A stretch of DNA of 64,000 nucleotides. It comes from Chitinophaga sp. YR627. GTDB taxonomy: Bacteria > Bacteroidota > Bacteroidia > Chitinophagales > Chitinophagaceae. The notes under the pieces were generated by a model. The model was not told the DNA's origin. It did no database searches and worked only from the letters and a program-made list of their open reading frames with translations. The stretch covers positions 62,001 to 126,000 of the forward strand of contig NZ_FOUX01000003.1 in NCBI RefSeq assembly GCF_900114995.1, read 5' to 3'. The position numbers and the translations under genes were made by a program. Shown here piece by piece: positions 8,810 to 18,345 of this stretch (positions within the stretch are counted from its first letter, which is position 1; the number at the start of each line of letters is the position of its first letter).

Positions 8810-11800
8810 TTAAAATGTCACTCTGATGTTGAAGCCGTAGTTTCTCAATGATGGCTGAGCTGTAAAGTCGAAACCTTGCTCGTTACCAGCACCACCGGAG
8901 TTCACCTCTGGATCAGCAAACTTGTTCTGTTTTGCAGTCCACAATCCCAGGTTGTTACCAAAGAGACCAACTGTCAGGTCGCCAAATGGAGTTCTGTTCA
9001 GCAGATTTCTAGGCAGTTTGTATGACAGGCTCGCCTCACGCAGTCTGATGTAAGACGCGTCGATAACATGCTGACCGGAAGGAATAACAGAAGAATAGTA
9101 ATCCTGTTTGCTGTAAGTAACGTCAGTGTTAGGAACCAGTTTACCTGTACCGTCATCCACCACTGAATTAGCGAATGGAGCATCTTCACGACCACCTTCT
9201 GCAGTTTCAAATGCAGTACCGTTGAAGTCCATGATGTCTTTAGTACGGGAGAAGAACTGATTACCCTGTTTGGTATCAAACAGGATACTGAAGGAGAAGC
9301 CTTTGTAACCTGCACTAGCACCAAATGAAGCCTGATATTTAGGATTGTATGAACCCAGATAAACTGCTCCAGGAGTTAATAAAGGATTACCGGTTGTAGC
9401 GCTTACAATCACACGACCTTGTTCGTCACGTTGAATGTCCTGTGCATAGAAAGTACCATAAGGTCTGCCTTTCGCAGCAACGATGCTCATACCACCAACA
9501 CCACCGATTACGATCTGGTCTACACCACTCGCGATGTCGATAACTGTGTTTTTGTTACGGGTATAAGTACCAAACAGTTCCAGGCTGAAGCCAGATGCTG
9601 TACGGATAGGAGTACCTCTCAGGGACAACTCTATACCTTTGTTCTCAACAGAACCGGTGTTCATCACTTTGGAAGCGAAACCGGAAGATGGAGGAATAGG
9701 TACGCTCAGGATCTGATCTTTAGACTTGTTCTTGTAGTAAGAGAAGTCGATTGACAATCTGTTATCCAGGAAGTTCAATTCAGTACCAACTTCAAATGCA
9801 GTAGTGATCTCTGGTTTTAACGCAGGGTTACCGATCAGGTTACTGTAAGTGAAACCAGGAATGTTATTGAATGGGAAGGTAATAGTACCAAAACCACTGG
9901 TGATGTCAGTTTTGTTGAAGTAAGTCAGCAACTGATAAGGATCAGCGTCATTACCTACCTGTGCCCAGCTCGCACGAACTTTACCGTAGTTCAGGATCTT
10001 CGCCAGACCTGATTCCTTAGTCAGTTCAGTGAAAACGAATGAACCGTTTACACTTGGATAGAAGAAGGAATTGTTGTTTTTAGGCAGGGTAGAAGACCAG
10101 TCATTTCTTGCAGTTGCACCTAAATAGAGCATGCTCTTATAGGACAGGTTCAGATCTGCATACAGACCAACCAGACGGCGGGTAGTACGGGAGTTGAAAG
10201 TATATACCGGACCATTACTGTTGTCCAGGTTGTACCATCCTGGAATAACCAGACCATTCAGCTGGTTAGTCTCAGTTTCCATTGTATTGAATGTACGCTG
10301 ACGGATGTTGTTACCCAGCATGATGGACGCTTTGAAATCAGGAGAGAAATCCTTTTTCGCAGTGATCATGAGGTCATGAACGATCTCGCTCAGGTTGTAC
10401 TGGTCTTCACCATATTTACCAGTCTGGATCAGACGGTTATCAACCGGATCGTACCATTTTTCCGGATCGTTATCCGGGGTATCATCTGCAGGCAGATAAT
10501 CGAATTTAGGATACATGTAACGACGACGGTCAGAATAGATATCAGCACCTAATCTTTCCAGTACATCTAACCATTCAGTTGGTTTGTAACCGATAGAGAA
10601 GTTACCACTTACCCTGTCCACATCGTTCAGGTTACGGTAGTTCTTCAGAATGTAGTATGGGCTGATAGTATATACACCATAGTAACCATAGGTAGGATTA
10701 CCATTAGCATCGAATGTACCATAACCATTGTACGGGTTATCCAGATCGCCTAATTTATCCAAAGGAATATCACGGGCAGTCTGCAGTACGTTATCGAATA
10801 CAGATGCATTACCCTGACCACCCTGAACTACGCGGCTGTTGATCTTGCTGTAGTTAACGTTAACGCCAGTATAGAACTTGTTGCTCAGCTGTGCGGTACC
10901 GTTGAAACGCAGACCGTATTTGTTGTATCTGTCGTAGTTATCAGGCATAACTCCATCAGAGTTCAGACTGTTAACAGACAGGTAGTAAGTTGTTTTTTCA
11001 CCAGCACCGGATAGGGCGAGGTTACTATTTACAGCTTTACCGGTTTCGAAGAAGTTCTTGATGTTATCAGGCTGTGCGGAGTAAGCTTTTTGTTGTCTTA
11101 CACCGTTGATGGACTGACCCCAGGGTCTTACCACGCCGTCAAACTTAGGACCCCAGCTCCAGTTTTCACGAGGATCGATAGTCTCCATGTCATAACCCTG
11201 ACCATAGTCATTCTGGAACTCTGGCAGTTTTACTACGTTAGAGAAAGTACCGGAAGTACTGAAGGTAACTTCGTTCTTTTTGTTAGAAGTTTTTTTACCG
11301 CTCTTGGTAGTGATGATCAACGCACCGTTAGAAGCGCGGGAACCATACAACGCAGCAGCAGCAGGGCCTTTCAGCACGGTTACAGATTCGATGTCTTCCG
11401 GGTTGATATCGTTACCACGGTTACCGAAATCTACAGTGCTACGGCTGTCGCCACCGCCAATGATGCTGGAGTTGTCGATAGGTACACCATCCACAACCAT
11501 CAGCGCCTGGTTATTACCAGTGATGGAAGAACCACCTCTCAATACGATCCTGGAAGAGCTTCCCGGAGAGTTTGAGCTGGTACCGATATTTACACCCGCA
11601 ACTTTACCGGCAAGGGCATTCAGCGGGCTTGTGCTCTGACCTTTGGTCAGTTCGTCATTTTTTAAAGTAGGAGCTGCATAACCGAGGGAAGATTTATCAC
11701 GACGGATCGCGTTTGCGGTTACAACAGTTTCAGTCAGTTTTGTTACATCTGGGTATAAAACCACATTGTGTTTTGCGCCGGAACCAATCTTCACTTCCTG

Positions 11801-12040
11801 GTCTTTCATTCCGACAAATTTCACAGTCAGGGCAGTAGCTCCTTCCGGTACGTTAATGGTATACTCACCACTCGCGTTTGTTACAGTACCAGTCGTCGTA
11901 CCTTTTACAATTACTGTAGCGCCGATCACCGGACTCCCATCATCAGAGGAAGTGATCTTCCCTGTAATGGGGCGGGTCTGCGCAACCACCTGTCCAACTA
12001 CCACGATAGAGGGCAGGAGGAAAAATAAACTTTTCCTCAT
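8810..12040 (-). CDS. SusC/RagA-type TonB-dependent receptor
   Basis: Full-length channel of 1076 residues. The signal peptide ends at GQVVAQ, followed by a carboxypeptidase-regulatory-like domain (DDGSPVIGATV), a plug with YGSRASNGALI, and a barrel ending in NIRVTF. There is no STN domain. It forms a pair with the SusD-like gene starting at 8791. It has an unusually long AT-rich upstream region (12041-12631) reaching to the transposase-derived gene on the same strand. One TATATTTG box at 12318-12325 is a weak promoter candidate, which would give a leader of nearly 280 bases. Confidence 0.95.
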   Translation of the reverse strand: MRKSLFFLLPSIVVVGQVVAQTRPITGKITSSDDGSPVIGATVIVKGTTTGTVTNASGEYTINVPEGATALTVKFVGMKDQEVKIGSGAKHNVVLYPDVTKLTETVVTANAIRRDKSSLGYAAPTLKNDELTKGQSTSPLNALAGKVAGVNIGTSSNSPGSSSRIVLRGGSSITGNNQALMVVDGVPIDNSSIIGGGDSRSTVDFGNRGNDINPEDIESVTVLKGPAAAALYGSRASNGALIITTKSGKKTSNKKNEVTFSTSGTFSNVVKLPEFQNDYGQGYDMETIDPRENWSWGPKFDGVVRPWGQSINGVRQQKAYSAQPDNIKNFFETGKAVNSNLALSGAGEKTTYYLSVNSLNSDGVMPDNYDRYNKYGLRFNGTAQLSNKFYTGVNVNYSKINSRVVQGGQGNASVFDNVLQTARDIPLDKLGDLDNPYNGYGTFDANGNPTYGYYGVYTISPYYILKNYRNLNDVDRVSGNFSIGYKPTEWLDVLERLGADIYSDRRRYMYPKFDYLPADDTPDNDPEKWYDPVDNRLIQTGKYGEDQYNLSEIVHDLMITAKKDFSPDFKASIMLGNNIRQRTFNTMETETNQLNGLVIPGWYNLDNSNGPVYTFNSRTTRRLVGLYADLNLSYKSMLYLGATARNDWSSTLPKNNNSFFYPSVNGSFVFTELTKESGLAKILNYGKVRASWAQVGNDADPYQLLTYFNKTDITSGFGTITFPFNNIPGFTYSNLIGNPALKPEITTAFEVGTELNFLDNRLSIDFSYYKNKSKDQILSVPIPPSSGFASKVMNTGSVENKGIELSLRGTPIRTASGFSLELFGTYTRNKNTVIDIASGVDQIVIGGVGGMSIVAAKGRPYGTFYAQDIQRDEQGRVIVSATTGNPLLTPGAVYLGSYNPKYQASFGASAGYKGFSFSILFDTKQGNQFFSRTKDIMDFNGTAFETAEGGREDAPFANSVVDDGTGKLVPNTDVTYSKQDYYSSVIPSGQHVIDASYIRLREASLSYKLPRNLLNRTPFGDLTVGLFGNNLGLWTAKQNKFADPEVNSGGAGNEQGFDFTAQPSLRNYGFNIRVTF

Positions 12041-12317
12041 AAGCTTTGTTGTTTCTGGTTGTTTAGTTTAAATATTCAATGAATAGAGAAAACTTTTCTC
12101 AGGAAACCGACCACTGGCTCTGAAATAGCTGTCCTACGTTGATAAAACAAACTTTTGTTGATAAAAATCTTAATCTACGGTTCCCCTTCAATCGTTCATA
12201 ACGATTTAATTGTCCTGGAAAATCCTTGAATTAGTATACAGAGGGTGAGAAGACTACTTTGGGTCATTTCTCATAAGCATTTACCCTTCTTCTGTTGTTT
12301 AACTTAATTTTAACGTT

Positions 12318-12325
12318 CAAATATA
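12318..12325 (-). promoter_or_regulatory. Possible -7 box for susC
   Basis: TATATTTG on the minus strand matches the Bacteroidota -7 consensus TAnnTTTG. No TTTG is present at the usual spacing upstream, so support is weak. Confidence 0.3.
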
Positions 12326-12584
12326 AATTATTTAACAATAATTTCAGTGAAAAGCGGCAAACAAATTATATGTTATAACATCCCTTTAACAGTTTTTTAA
12401 CATAATAAAAAAAATATTATTTGTAATAATCAAAATCTGTTAGAGATATCATAACCGGGCTACACTGGGTCTAACTTCATACTGAAATTAGTAAAGACAA
12501 AAGATGTAAAGGCAGGTGATAGGAATACCACCTGCGCGCTCATCAACCAAAATCTAAATCCGGGTTTTGTTCCAGATCTAAATA

Positions 12585-12608
12585 AAAGTTCCGCTGCATT
12601 ACTGCAGC
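12585..12608 (-). terminator. Possible terminator of the transposase-derived gene
   Basis: The arms GCTGCA (12593-12598) and TGCAGC (12603-12608) form a 6-bp stem with a GTAA loop on the minus strand. A T-rich but interrupted stretch follows. It lies about 25 bases past the stop at 12632. Confidence 0.4.
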
Positions 12609-12631
12609 AATATCTTAATAATGAAATGTAA

Positions 12632-13321
12632 TCAGGAGAGACTCAGGGGCTGGCTTTTTAACAATTCCAGCAAAGTCTCATAAATGTCCTCATTCCTGTT
12701 ATTATACCGGAACTCGCACTCCTTTAAATGTAAATACACAGTACTGCGGTTCAATCCCTTGAACTTGGCAAGCCTGTGCTTGGTCAGCCCCCAGAACGCG
12801 TCCACATCGTCCGCAATACTGATAGCTCCCTCATTTTCCAGGTTGTACAAACGGTATTGCCCCAGGTCCACCACATTGCTGAAACGGCGGATCTTCTCCG
12901 CAGCTCCCTGCATCTCCAGAATAGAACGGCTGCTCCTCACTACAGAATGGATCATTGACCTGCTTACGTCAGGCAATATCTCCGTATGTAACCGGTCCGA
13001 AGAACGGTAAATACCAAATACGACCGGCTTTACAGTACGGCCTACTTCTGTTTTGACGGATACGTCCCCATCTTCTACTGGTGAAGCATGTGTAATGCGC
13101 GCGGGGGCTACTGAACGGTTGTGATTGTCGGAGGGCGATAAAGACTCACAGTGACGGGCAATCTGATGGCGGATCTTTTTGAGATAACTATTTACAGTGA
13201 CACGGCTTACCCCACTAATGTTGGCAATCTGGGTGGCTGTAAGATCTTCGGCAAATAGCCGTAGTATCTCCTTAAATTTACGCTCAGAAAGGTGAGCGCC
13301 CTTTAAGTATTTGTTTTTCAT
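12632..13321 (-). CDS. IS1595-type transposase homologue with degenerate catalytic site
   Basis: A 229-residue protein. What I see: an N-terminal helix-turn-helix (about residues 26-49, LTATQIANISGVSRVTVNSY) and a C-terminal block, FWGLTKHRLAKFKG...YLHLKECEFRYNNR (about 176-210), that is the hallmark of small Bacteroidota IS1595-family (ISXO2-like) transposases. Family members carry a DDE triad in V-D-E-S-Y, S-D-G-W and I-E-x-F-W contexts. Here the corresponding places read V-E-D-G-D (about 82-86), M-Q-G-A (137-140) and V-D-A-F-W (173-177), so the triad looks lost. The frame has no stops and its codon use resembles the neighbours. It may be a domesticated DNA-binding protein or a recently decayed transposase. 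It sits upstream of and co-directional with a susC. The alignment is from memory of the family. Confidence 0.75.
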   Translation of the reverse strand: MKNKYLKGAHLSERKFKEILRLFAEDLTATQIANISGVSRVTVNSYLKKIRHQIARHCESLSPSDNHNRSVAPARITHASPVEDGDVSVKTEVGRTVKPVVFGIYRSSDRLHTEILPDVSRSMIHSVVRSSRSILEMQGAAEKIRRFSNVVDLGQYRLYNLENEGAISIADDVDAFWGLTKHRLAKFKGLNRSTVYLHLKECEFRYNNRNEDIYETLLELLKSQPLSLS

Positions 13322-13440
13322 GAACTAAAAGAGGTTAGAATGGCATTATAAACCTCTTACTTTTTACCGGGTATGTAACGCCCTTTTATACGAGCGGCGA
13401 ATAAGGGGGGATGAATGTAGCCCACTAGATTATTTGGGTA

Positions 13441-13484
13441 TAACAAAAACGCCCAATACTGATAATCATGTATTGAGCGTTTTA
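13441..13484 (-). terminator. Intrinsic terminator of the RND exporter gene
   Basis: On the minus strand AAAACGCTCAATAC pairs with GTATTGGGCGTTTT (one mismatch) and is followed by further T residues. The hairpin spans about 13446-13484, 25 bases past the stop at 13509. Confidence 0.8.
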
Positions 13485-13508
13485 AACATATGTTGAAACT
13501 ATACTTGT

Positions 13509-15929
13509 CTAGTCTTCTTTTTCTCTTTCTTTGAGCCCCAGCTCTGACATATCCATATCCTTCTCCTCATCAAGCGCATTCCATAATTGCTTCTTCTTCG
13601 CCTTCTTCAATAACGCCTTCTCCATCCACAATAACAGTGCCGGCAAAATAGTCAGGTTAGTGATCATCGCCATCAACAAAGTCAGTGAAGTTAACCAGCC
13701 CAAAGCCTTGGTACCACCAAACTCAGAGAAACTAAAGATCATAAAACCGGCCAGCAGGATCAGTGAAGTATAAATAATACTCAAACCTGTCTCATGGATC
13801 GTCTGCTTCACCGTTGCCGAAATATCCAGGTTATGGTGCGGCAACTCCTGTTTGAAGTTCACCAGGAAACGGATCGTTACATCGATCGCAATCCCCAGCG
13901 CCACACTAAACACTAACACAGTAGATGGCTTCAACGGAATATCCAGCCAGCCCATTACACCCGCCGTTACGGCCAATGGAATGATATTAGGGATCAATGA
14001 TATCAGCAGCATCCTCCAGGAACGGAACAGATACAGCATACAGAAAATGATCAGTACAAACGCCAGCAGAATACTCTCTGTCAGACCATTGATAATAAAA
14101 CGGCTACCTTCCAGGAAGATCACACTCGTACCGGTATAACTAACTTTGTATTGTGCAGTATCAAAGATCGCATCTACCTGTGGACGCAATGAATCCAGCA
14201 GCACCGGCAGTTTCGCAGAACCCACATCCGCCATATTCACACTCACACGGGCTACCTGACGGCTGCTGTCCATAAATGAGGAAACCAGCTTCGTAAACGC
14301 AGTCGCATTACCCGCCGCATTATTGCCTCCCTTCATACGCAGATAAGGCGCCAGGAAACCAATATCAAACTGATTAGGGATCGCGTAGTTAGAACTATCT
14401 CCGTTATAATAAGCCTGCTTGGCAAACTTGATACCCTCCGCTACAGATAATGGTCTTGCAAAATCCGGCTGCGCACCGATCAACTTAGATAACTGATCCA
14501 GTTTCTCCAGCGTTTTCAGATTCACCACCCCATTTTTCTTTTTCGTATCCACCGCTATTTCCAACGGCATTACACCTTTGAAGTTCTGCTCAAAGAATTT
14601 AAGGTCTGTATACAGCTTATCACTCGTTGGAATATCATCCAGCATATGCGCCTCTGACTTCAGCTTCAGCATACCCGCTACAGCCCCGATCACCAACACA
14701 ACTGTCACTCCATACACCCACGCACGATATTTGAATACCAACGCAGTCAGTCCGTCCAGCAAAGCCCGGAAAGTGCGGTTGTTCATATAGTTTGTATGCT
14801 TCGTCTTCGGCGGTGGCAGATAACTCAATACCGCAGGCAGGAAAATAAAGGAGATCAGGAAGATCAGCATAATATTCAAACCTGCTACTACACCAAATTC
14901 TTTCAGCAATTCACTCTTCGTAAAACAGAACACACCGAAACCAATCGCCGCTGTCAGGTTAGTGAACAGCGTCACAATACCCATACGCTGAATCATGTGT
15001 ACAAGCGCCCTGGTCTTGTTACCATCCTTCGCATATTCTGTATGATACTTATTCAGGAAGTACACACAGTTCGGTATCCCGATCACCACAATTAATGGTG
15101 GTATCAATCCTGTCAGCAATGTGATCTTATAACCCAGCAATACGATCGTCGCCACAGACCAGATCACACCAATGGCAACCACGATCATAGACATCAATAC
15201 CGCACTGATGGAACGGAAGAAGATCAGCAGGATCACCGCCGTCAGTACAAATGATAACTTCAGGAACAGATCCAGTTCCTTCTTCACCTTATTTGCCATC
15301 AGGGTACGGATCAGCGGCAGACCGCTCATACGTACTTCTGTATGATGTTTCTCTCCGAAAGCAGTACCCAGCTTCATCACGTTCTCCACCACCTCTGTAC
15401 GGCGCGGAGTCATCATGACACCCTTCTGAATATTGATCATCATCAGGTAGGCATGTGTCTGCGGATTATACAGCAATCCCTTATAGAAAGGCAGATTGTT
15501 TAAAGCACCGGCGAGGCTGTCCAACACTGCCTGCTGCTGCAGATCTCCCTGGAAAAGCGGTTCTGCTGACAGCTTGCGCGTACTGTCATTCTTCACCAGG
15601 TTAATGGCAAAAGGTACGCTCAGTACATTCTCTACAAACTCCACCTTCTTCAGGTCTTCATTCAGCTTTACATAGTCATGAAAGAAATCTTTCTGAAAGA
15701 AATTGTCAGTCTGGATACCGATCACCATCATATTACCATCCTCTCCGAACAATTCCCGGAACTGCATATATTCCTTATATTTCGCATTATCCAGCGGGAT
15801 AGATTTATTTGCCTCATAGGAAAGCTCTACTTTGCTGGCGAAATAGGTCATCACTGCAGTGCCCAACAGTAATAAGACCAGGAGTGGTAAACGAAATTTC
15901 AATACGAATCCTGCTAAGCGTTGCCACAT
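13509..15929 (-). CDS. RND-superfamily (MMPL-type) membrane exporter
   Basis: Inner-membrane permease of the RND superfamily, in the MMPL/HpnN-like group thought to export lipids or other hydrophobic molecules. I chose the ATG at 15929 (MWQRLAGFVLKF, 806 residues) over an upstream ATG at 16004, because the latter would overlap the divergent porZ start and precede the first hydrophobic helix by 25 unusual residues. The protein has one N-terminal transmembrane helix, a periplasmic loop, a cluster of helices, then a second repeat of the same layout, giving about 12 helices. No membrane-fusion or outer-membrane partner gene is adjacent, which fits MMPL-type rather than tripartite pumps. The tail is charged. 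Substrate unknown. Confidence 0.85.
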   Translation of the reverse strand: MWQRLAGFVLKFRLPLLVLLLLGTAVMTYFASKVELSYEANKSIPLDNAKYKEYMQFRELFGEDGNMMVIGIQTDNFFQKDFFHDYVKLNEDLKKVEFVENVLSVPFAINLVKNDSTRKLSAEPLFQGDLQQQAVLDSLAGALNNLPFYKGLLYNPQTHAYLMMINIQKGVMMTPRRTEVVENVMKLGTAFGEKHHTEVRMSGLPLIRTLMANKVKKELDLFLKLSFVLTAVILLIFFRSISAVLMSMIVVAIGVIWSVATIVLLGYKITLLTGLIPPLIVVIGIPNCVYFLNKYHTEYAKDGNKTRALVHMIQRMGIVTLFTNLTAAIGFGVFCFTKSELLKEFGVVAGLNIMLIFLISFIFLPAVLSYLPPPKTKHTNYMNNRTFRALLDGLTALVFKYRAWVYGVTVVLVIGAVAGMLKLKSEAHMLDDIPTSDKLYTDLKFFEQNFKGVMPLEIAVDTKKKNGVVNLKTLEKLDQLSKLIGAQPDFARPLSVAEGIKFAKQAYYNGDSSNYAIPNQFDIGFLAPYLRMKGGNNAAGNATAFTKLVSSFMDSSRQVARVSVNMADVGSAKLPVLLDSLRPQVDAIFDTAQYKVSYTGTSVIFLEGSRFIINGLTESILLAFVLIIFCMLYLFRSWRMLLISLIPNIIPLAVTAGVMGWLDIPLKPSTVLVFSVALGIAIDVTIRFLVNFKQELPHHNLDISATVKQTIHETGLSIIYTSLILLAGFMIFSFSEFGGTKALGWLTSLTLLMAMITNLTILPALLLWMEKALLKKAKKKQLWNALDEEKDMDMSELGLKEREKED

Positions 15930-15986
15930 ACGCGTCTTTGTAATTTTAGTAGGGCGTAAAGGTAACTCAAAGTAATAACATATAAC

Positions 15987-15994
15987 TATTTTTG
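15987..15994 (+). promoter_or_regulatory. -7 box immediately before porZ
   Basis: TATTTTTG matches TAnnTTTG exactly and ends 4 bases before the ATG at 15999. If used, the transcript would start at or near the initiation codon. No TTTG lies at the expected upstream spacing. Confidence 0.4.
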
Positions 15995-15998
15995 ATGC

Positions 15999-18299
15999 AT
16001 GCACCGTTTTCTGATATCCCTCTGCGCCATACTTTGCCTATCCTGTCTGAATGCCCTCCAGATAAGCGCTCAGCAACATATTGAAGGCACCTGGATCGGT
16101 CAGTGGAGCGACCATCTTCCCTGGCGTCCCGCTGTCTCCGTCACCGTAAAAGGAGACAGGATATACTGTGCATCCGCCGGCGGCGGACTCTCCGCTGTCA
16201 CCAACACGCCGGAAGAAGGACTGGAACTCAGTCGCTACAGTAAAGCAAACGGCCTGCATGATATCGGTATCAGTACCCTCGCCGCCAACGATGAAACCGT
16301 CCTCGTTGCCTACACAAACAGCAATATCGATCTGCTGAACGGCAACACGATCTACAACATCCCCGACCTGATGCGTAAACAGGTCGCCGCCGATAAAACC
16401 ATTTTCCGGGTCATTTTCCGCAACAACAAGGCATATCTCTGTACCGGTCTGGGTATCGTAGTACTGAATACTTCCGCTCCGGAAATTGAAGCCACCTACG
16501 TTGTAGGTAGCACCGGTGCCTATACACCGGTTTATTCACTCGCTATCATAGGCAGCTCCCTCTTTGCTGCTACAGCAGAAGGGGTCAGGACTGCGTCGCT
16601 CAACAGCAACAACCCTTCCGACTTCCGTAACTGGTCCTCTCTCTCACAGGGCCTCGCGCCGGATTCCGTACAGGAGATCATCGCTTTCAATAACCAGCTG
16701 ATATGCCGCCAGCGTAATCAGCTGTTCCTGCTGAACAATAATACCTGGACGCCATGGTATACCGATGGTCGTACCATCAGCAACATGAGCGTACAAAACA
16801 ATCAGCTACTCCTCTGCCAGCCACTGGCCGGCTCCTCCCGTATCCTGGGCCTGAATGCCAGTGCTGCGGTTGTAGCCAGCTATCAACATGCCCTGCTGAA
16901 AGCTCCCATGCAGGTAGCAGGTACTGATCATGCGCTCTGGATCGCAGACTCACTTTCCGGACTGATACAATACGATCAGCAAACCAGTGAATATACTACT
17001 GTCAACCCTGATGCGCCGGCTGGTATCATTACGGGTGATCTGCTTTTCTCCGGCAATACACTGCTGGCTGCCACCGGTACCATCAGTAATAACTGGAAAG
17101 CCACCGGCAACCGGGATGGTTATTACAGTTTTGAAAATGGCGCCTGGACGGCTACAACTACATGGCCTGATTCCCTCCATGATATTGCTACTATGACAGT
17201 AAATGCCGATGCCATATACCTGGGTTCCTTTGGCGGCGGACTAGCCCGCATCAGCGGCAATAAAAGGACGATCTTCAAACAGGGTATCCTGCCGCCGGCA
17301 ACAAATGATCCGGCGGCTTACAATGTCAGCGGACTTACCACAGACCCGGCAGGAAATCTCTGGGTGGCTGCCTACGGCGCTAACAATAATCTGCTGGTTA
17401 AAAAACCAGATGATACCTGGGTCTCCTTCCGCAGCCCTTATGCCATGACCGGTAATGCGATCAGTCAGTTGCTGACAGACGACAATGGCCTGGTATACAT
17501 GGTTTCTCCACAAAGCAATGGCTTATACGTACTGAATCATAACAATACGCTCGACAATAGATCTGATGACCAGTGGCGTCAATACCGCCTTGGCGCTGCA
17601 CAGGGCAATCTGCCTTCCAATGACGTCTACTGCCTGGCAAAAGACCGCAATGGCAGCATATGGATCGGCACCGCCCGTGGCATCGCCATTATCAACTGTC
17701 CGGGACAAGCCGCTACAGAGGGCTGTAATGCTTTCCTCCCCATCATTCAGCAGGATAACTTTGCCGGTTATCTCTTCCAGGATGAACAGGTCACGGCCAT
17801 TGCGGTAGACGGTGCAAACCGTAAATGGGTCGGCACCTACAACGGCGCATGGCTGGTCAGCGATGACGGAGAACACATCCTTGAACATTTCAATACCGGC
17901 AATAGTCCGCTACCTGATAATCACATCTACCGCATTGCAATAGATCCCAGAGTAGGAGAAGTTTACTTCGCTACCGCCAAAGGCCTGATGTCATGGCATG
18001 GTACCGCCACTGAACCTGTCAGCAAAATGGAGAGAGATTCCGTACTGGTATTCCCGAATCCGGTAAAACATGAGTATAGCGGCCCTATCGCTATCCGCGG
18101 ACTGGCAGACAATACCCGGGTAAAAATCACTGACATCAGTGGCAGAATGGTATACCAGACAAGAGCCCTTGGCGGACAAGCCATCTGGAATGGCCTGGAT
18201 TATACCGGTCACCGGCCACAGTCAGGCGTTTACCTGATATTTGTGGCAGGAGAAACAGGAGGGGAGCATGTGGTGACAAAGATTGTGTTCATTAATTAA
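15999..18299 (+). CDS. porZ: PorZ-like T9SS surface protein (beta-propeller plus C-terminal sorting domain)
   Basis: A secreted protein of 766 residues. A signal peptide ends near NALQISAQ, followed by long stretches of beta-propeller repeats (for example GGGLSAV, GNLWVAAYG, GSIWIGTARG, RKWVGTYNG) and a C-terminal T9SS type-A sorting domain (about 680-766, starting VFPNPV and ending in VVTKIVFIN). PorZ, known from Porphyromonas, is part of the surface attachment complex that delivers anionic LPS to T9SS cargo. Its propeller-plus-CTD layout matches. It precedes recO by 46 bases. An ordinary CTD-bearing propeller protein is the alternative, but length, domain order and the recO neighbour favour PorZ. 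Confidence 0.75.
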   Translation: MHRFLISLCAILCLSCLNALQISAQQHIEGTWIGQWSDHLPWRPAVSVTVKGDRIYCASAGGGLSAVTNTPEEGLELSRYSKANGLHDIGISTLAANDETVLVAYTNSNIDLLNGNTIYNIPDLMRKQVAADKTIFRVIFRNNKAYLCTGLGIVVLNTSAPEIEATYVVGSTGAYTPVYSLAIIGSSLFAATAEGVRTASLNSNNPSDFRNWSSLSQGLAPDSVQEIIAFNNQLICRQRNQLFLLNNNTWTPWYTDGRTISNMSVQNNQLLLCQPLAGSSRILGLNASAAVVASYQHALLKAPMQVAGTDHALWIADSLSGLIQYDQQTSEYTTVNPDAPAGIITGDLLFSGNTLLAATGTISNNWKATGNRDGYYSFENGAWTATTTWPDSLHDIATMTVNADAIYLGSFGGGLARISGNKRTIFKQGILPPATNDPAAYNVSGLTTDPAGNLWVAAYGANNNLLVKKPDDTWVSFRSPYAMTGNAISQLLTDDNGLVYMVSPQSNGLYVLNHNNTLDNRSDDQWRQYRLGAAQGNLPSNDVYCLAKDRNGSIWIGTARGIAIINCPGQAATEGCNAFLPIIQQDNFAGYLFQDEQVTAIAVDGANRKWVGTYNGAWLVSDDGEHILEHFNTGNSPLPDNHIYRIAIDPRVGEVYFATAKGLMSWHGTATEPVSKMERDSVLVFPNPVKHEYSGPIAIRGLADNTRVKITDISGRMVYQTRALGGQAIWNGLDYTGHRPQSGVYLIFVAGETGGEHVVTKIVFIN

Positions 18300-18345
18300 C
18301 GACCGCTCGTCGTACATTTGATGTCAGCAGTTGCTGTCTAGTTTT

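Larger units (their letters stand above)
12041..12631. other. AT-rich intergenic region upstream of susC
   Basis: About 590 bases, conspicuously AT-rich around 12300-12440. It holds a possible -7 box (12318-12325), a small GCAGGTG/CACCTGC hairpin (12512-12535) and a terminator-like hairpin (12585-12608) for the upstream gene. No coding frame is convincing. Confidence 0.5.

Noticed and set aside
12449..13431. 8-base target duplication around the transposase-like gene
   Set aside because: The flanking bases (TCATAACC and ACTAGATT) do not match, so recent transposition is not supported.
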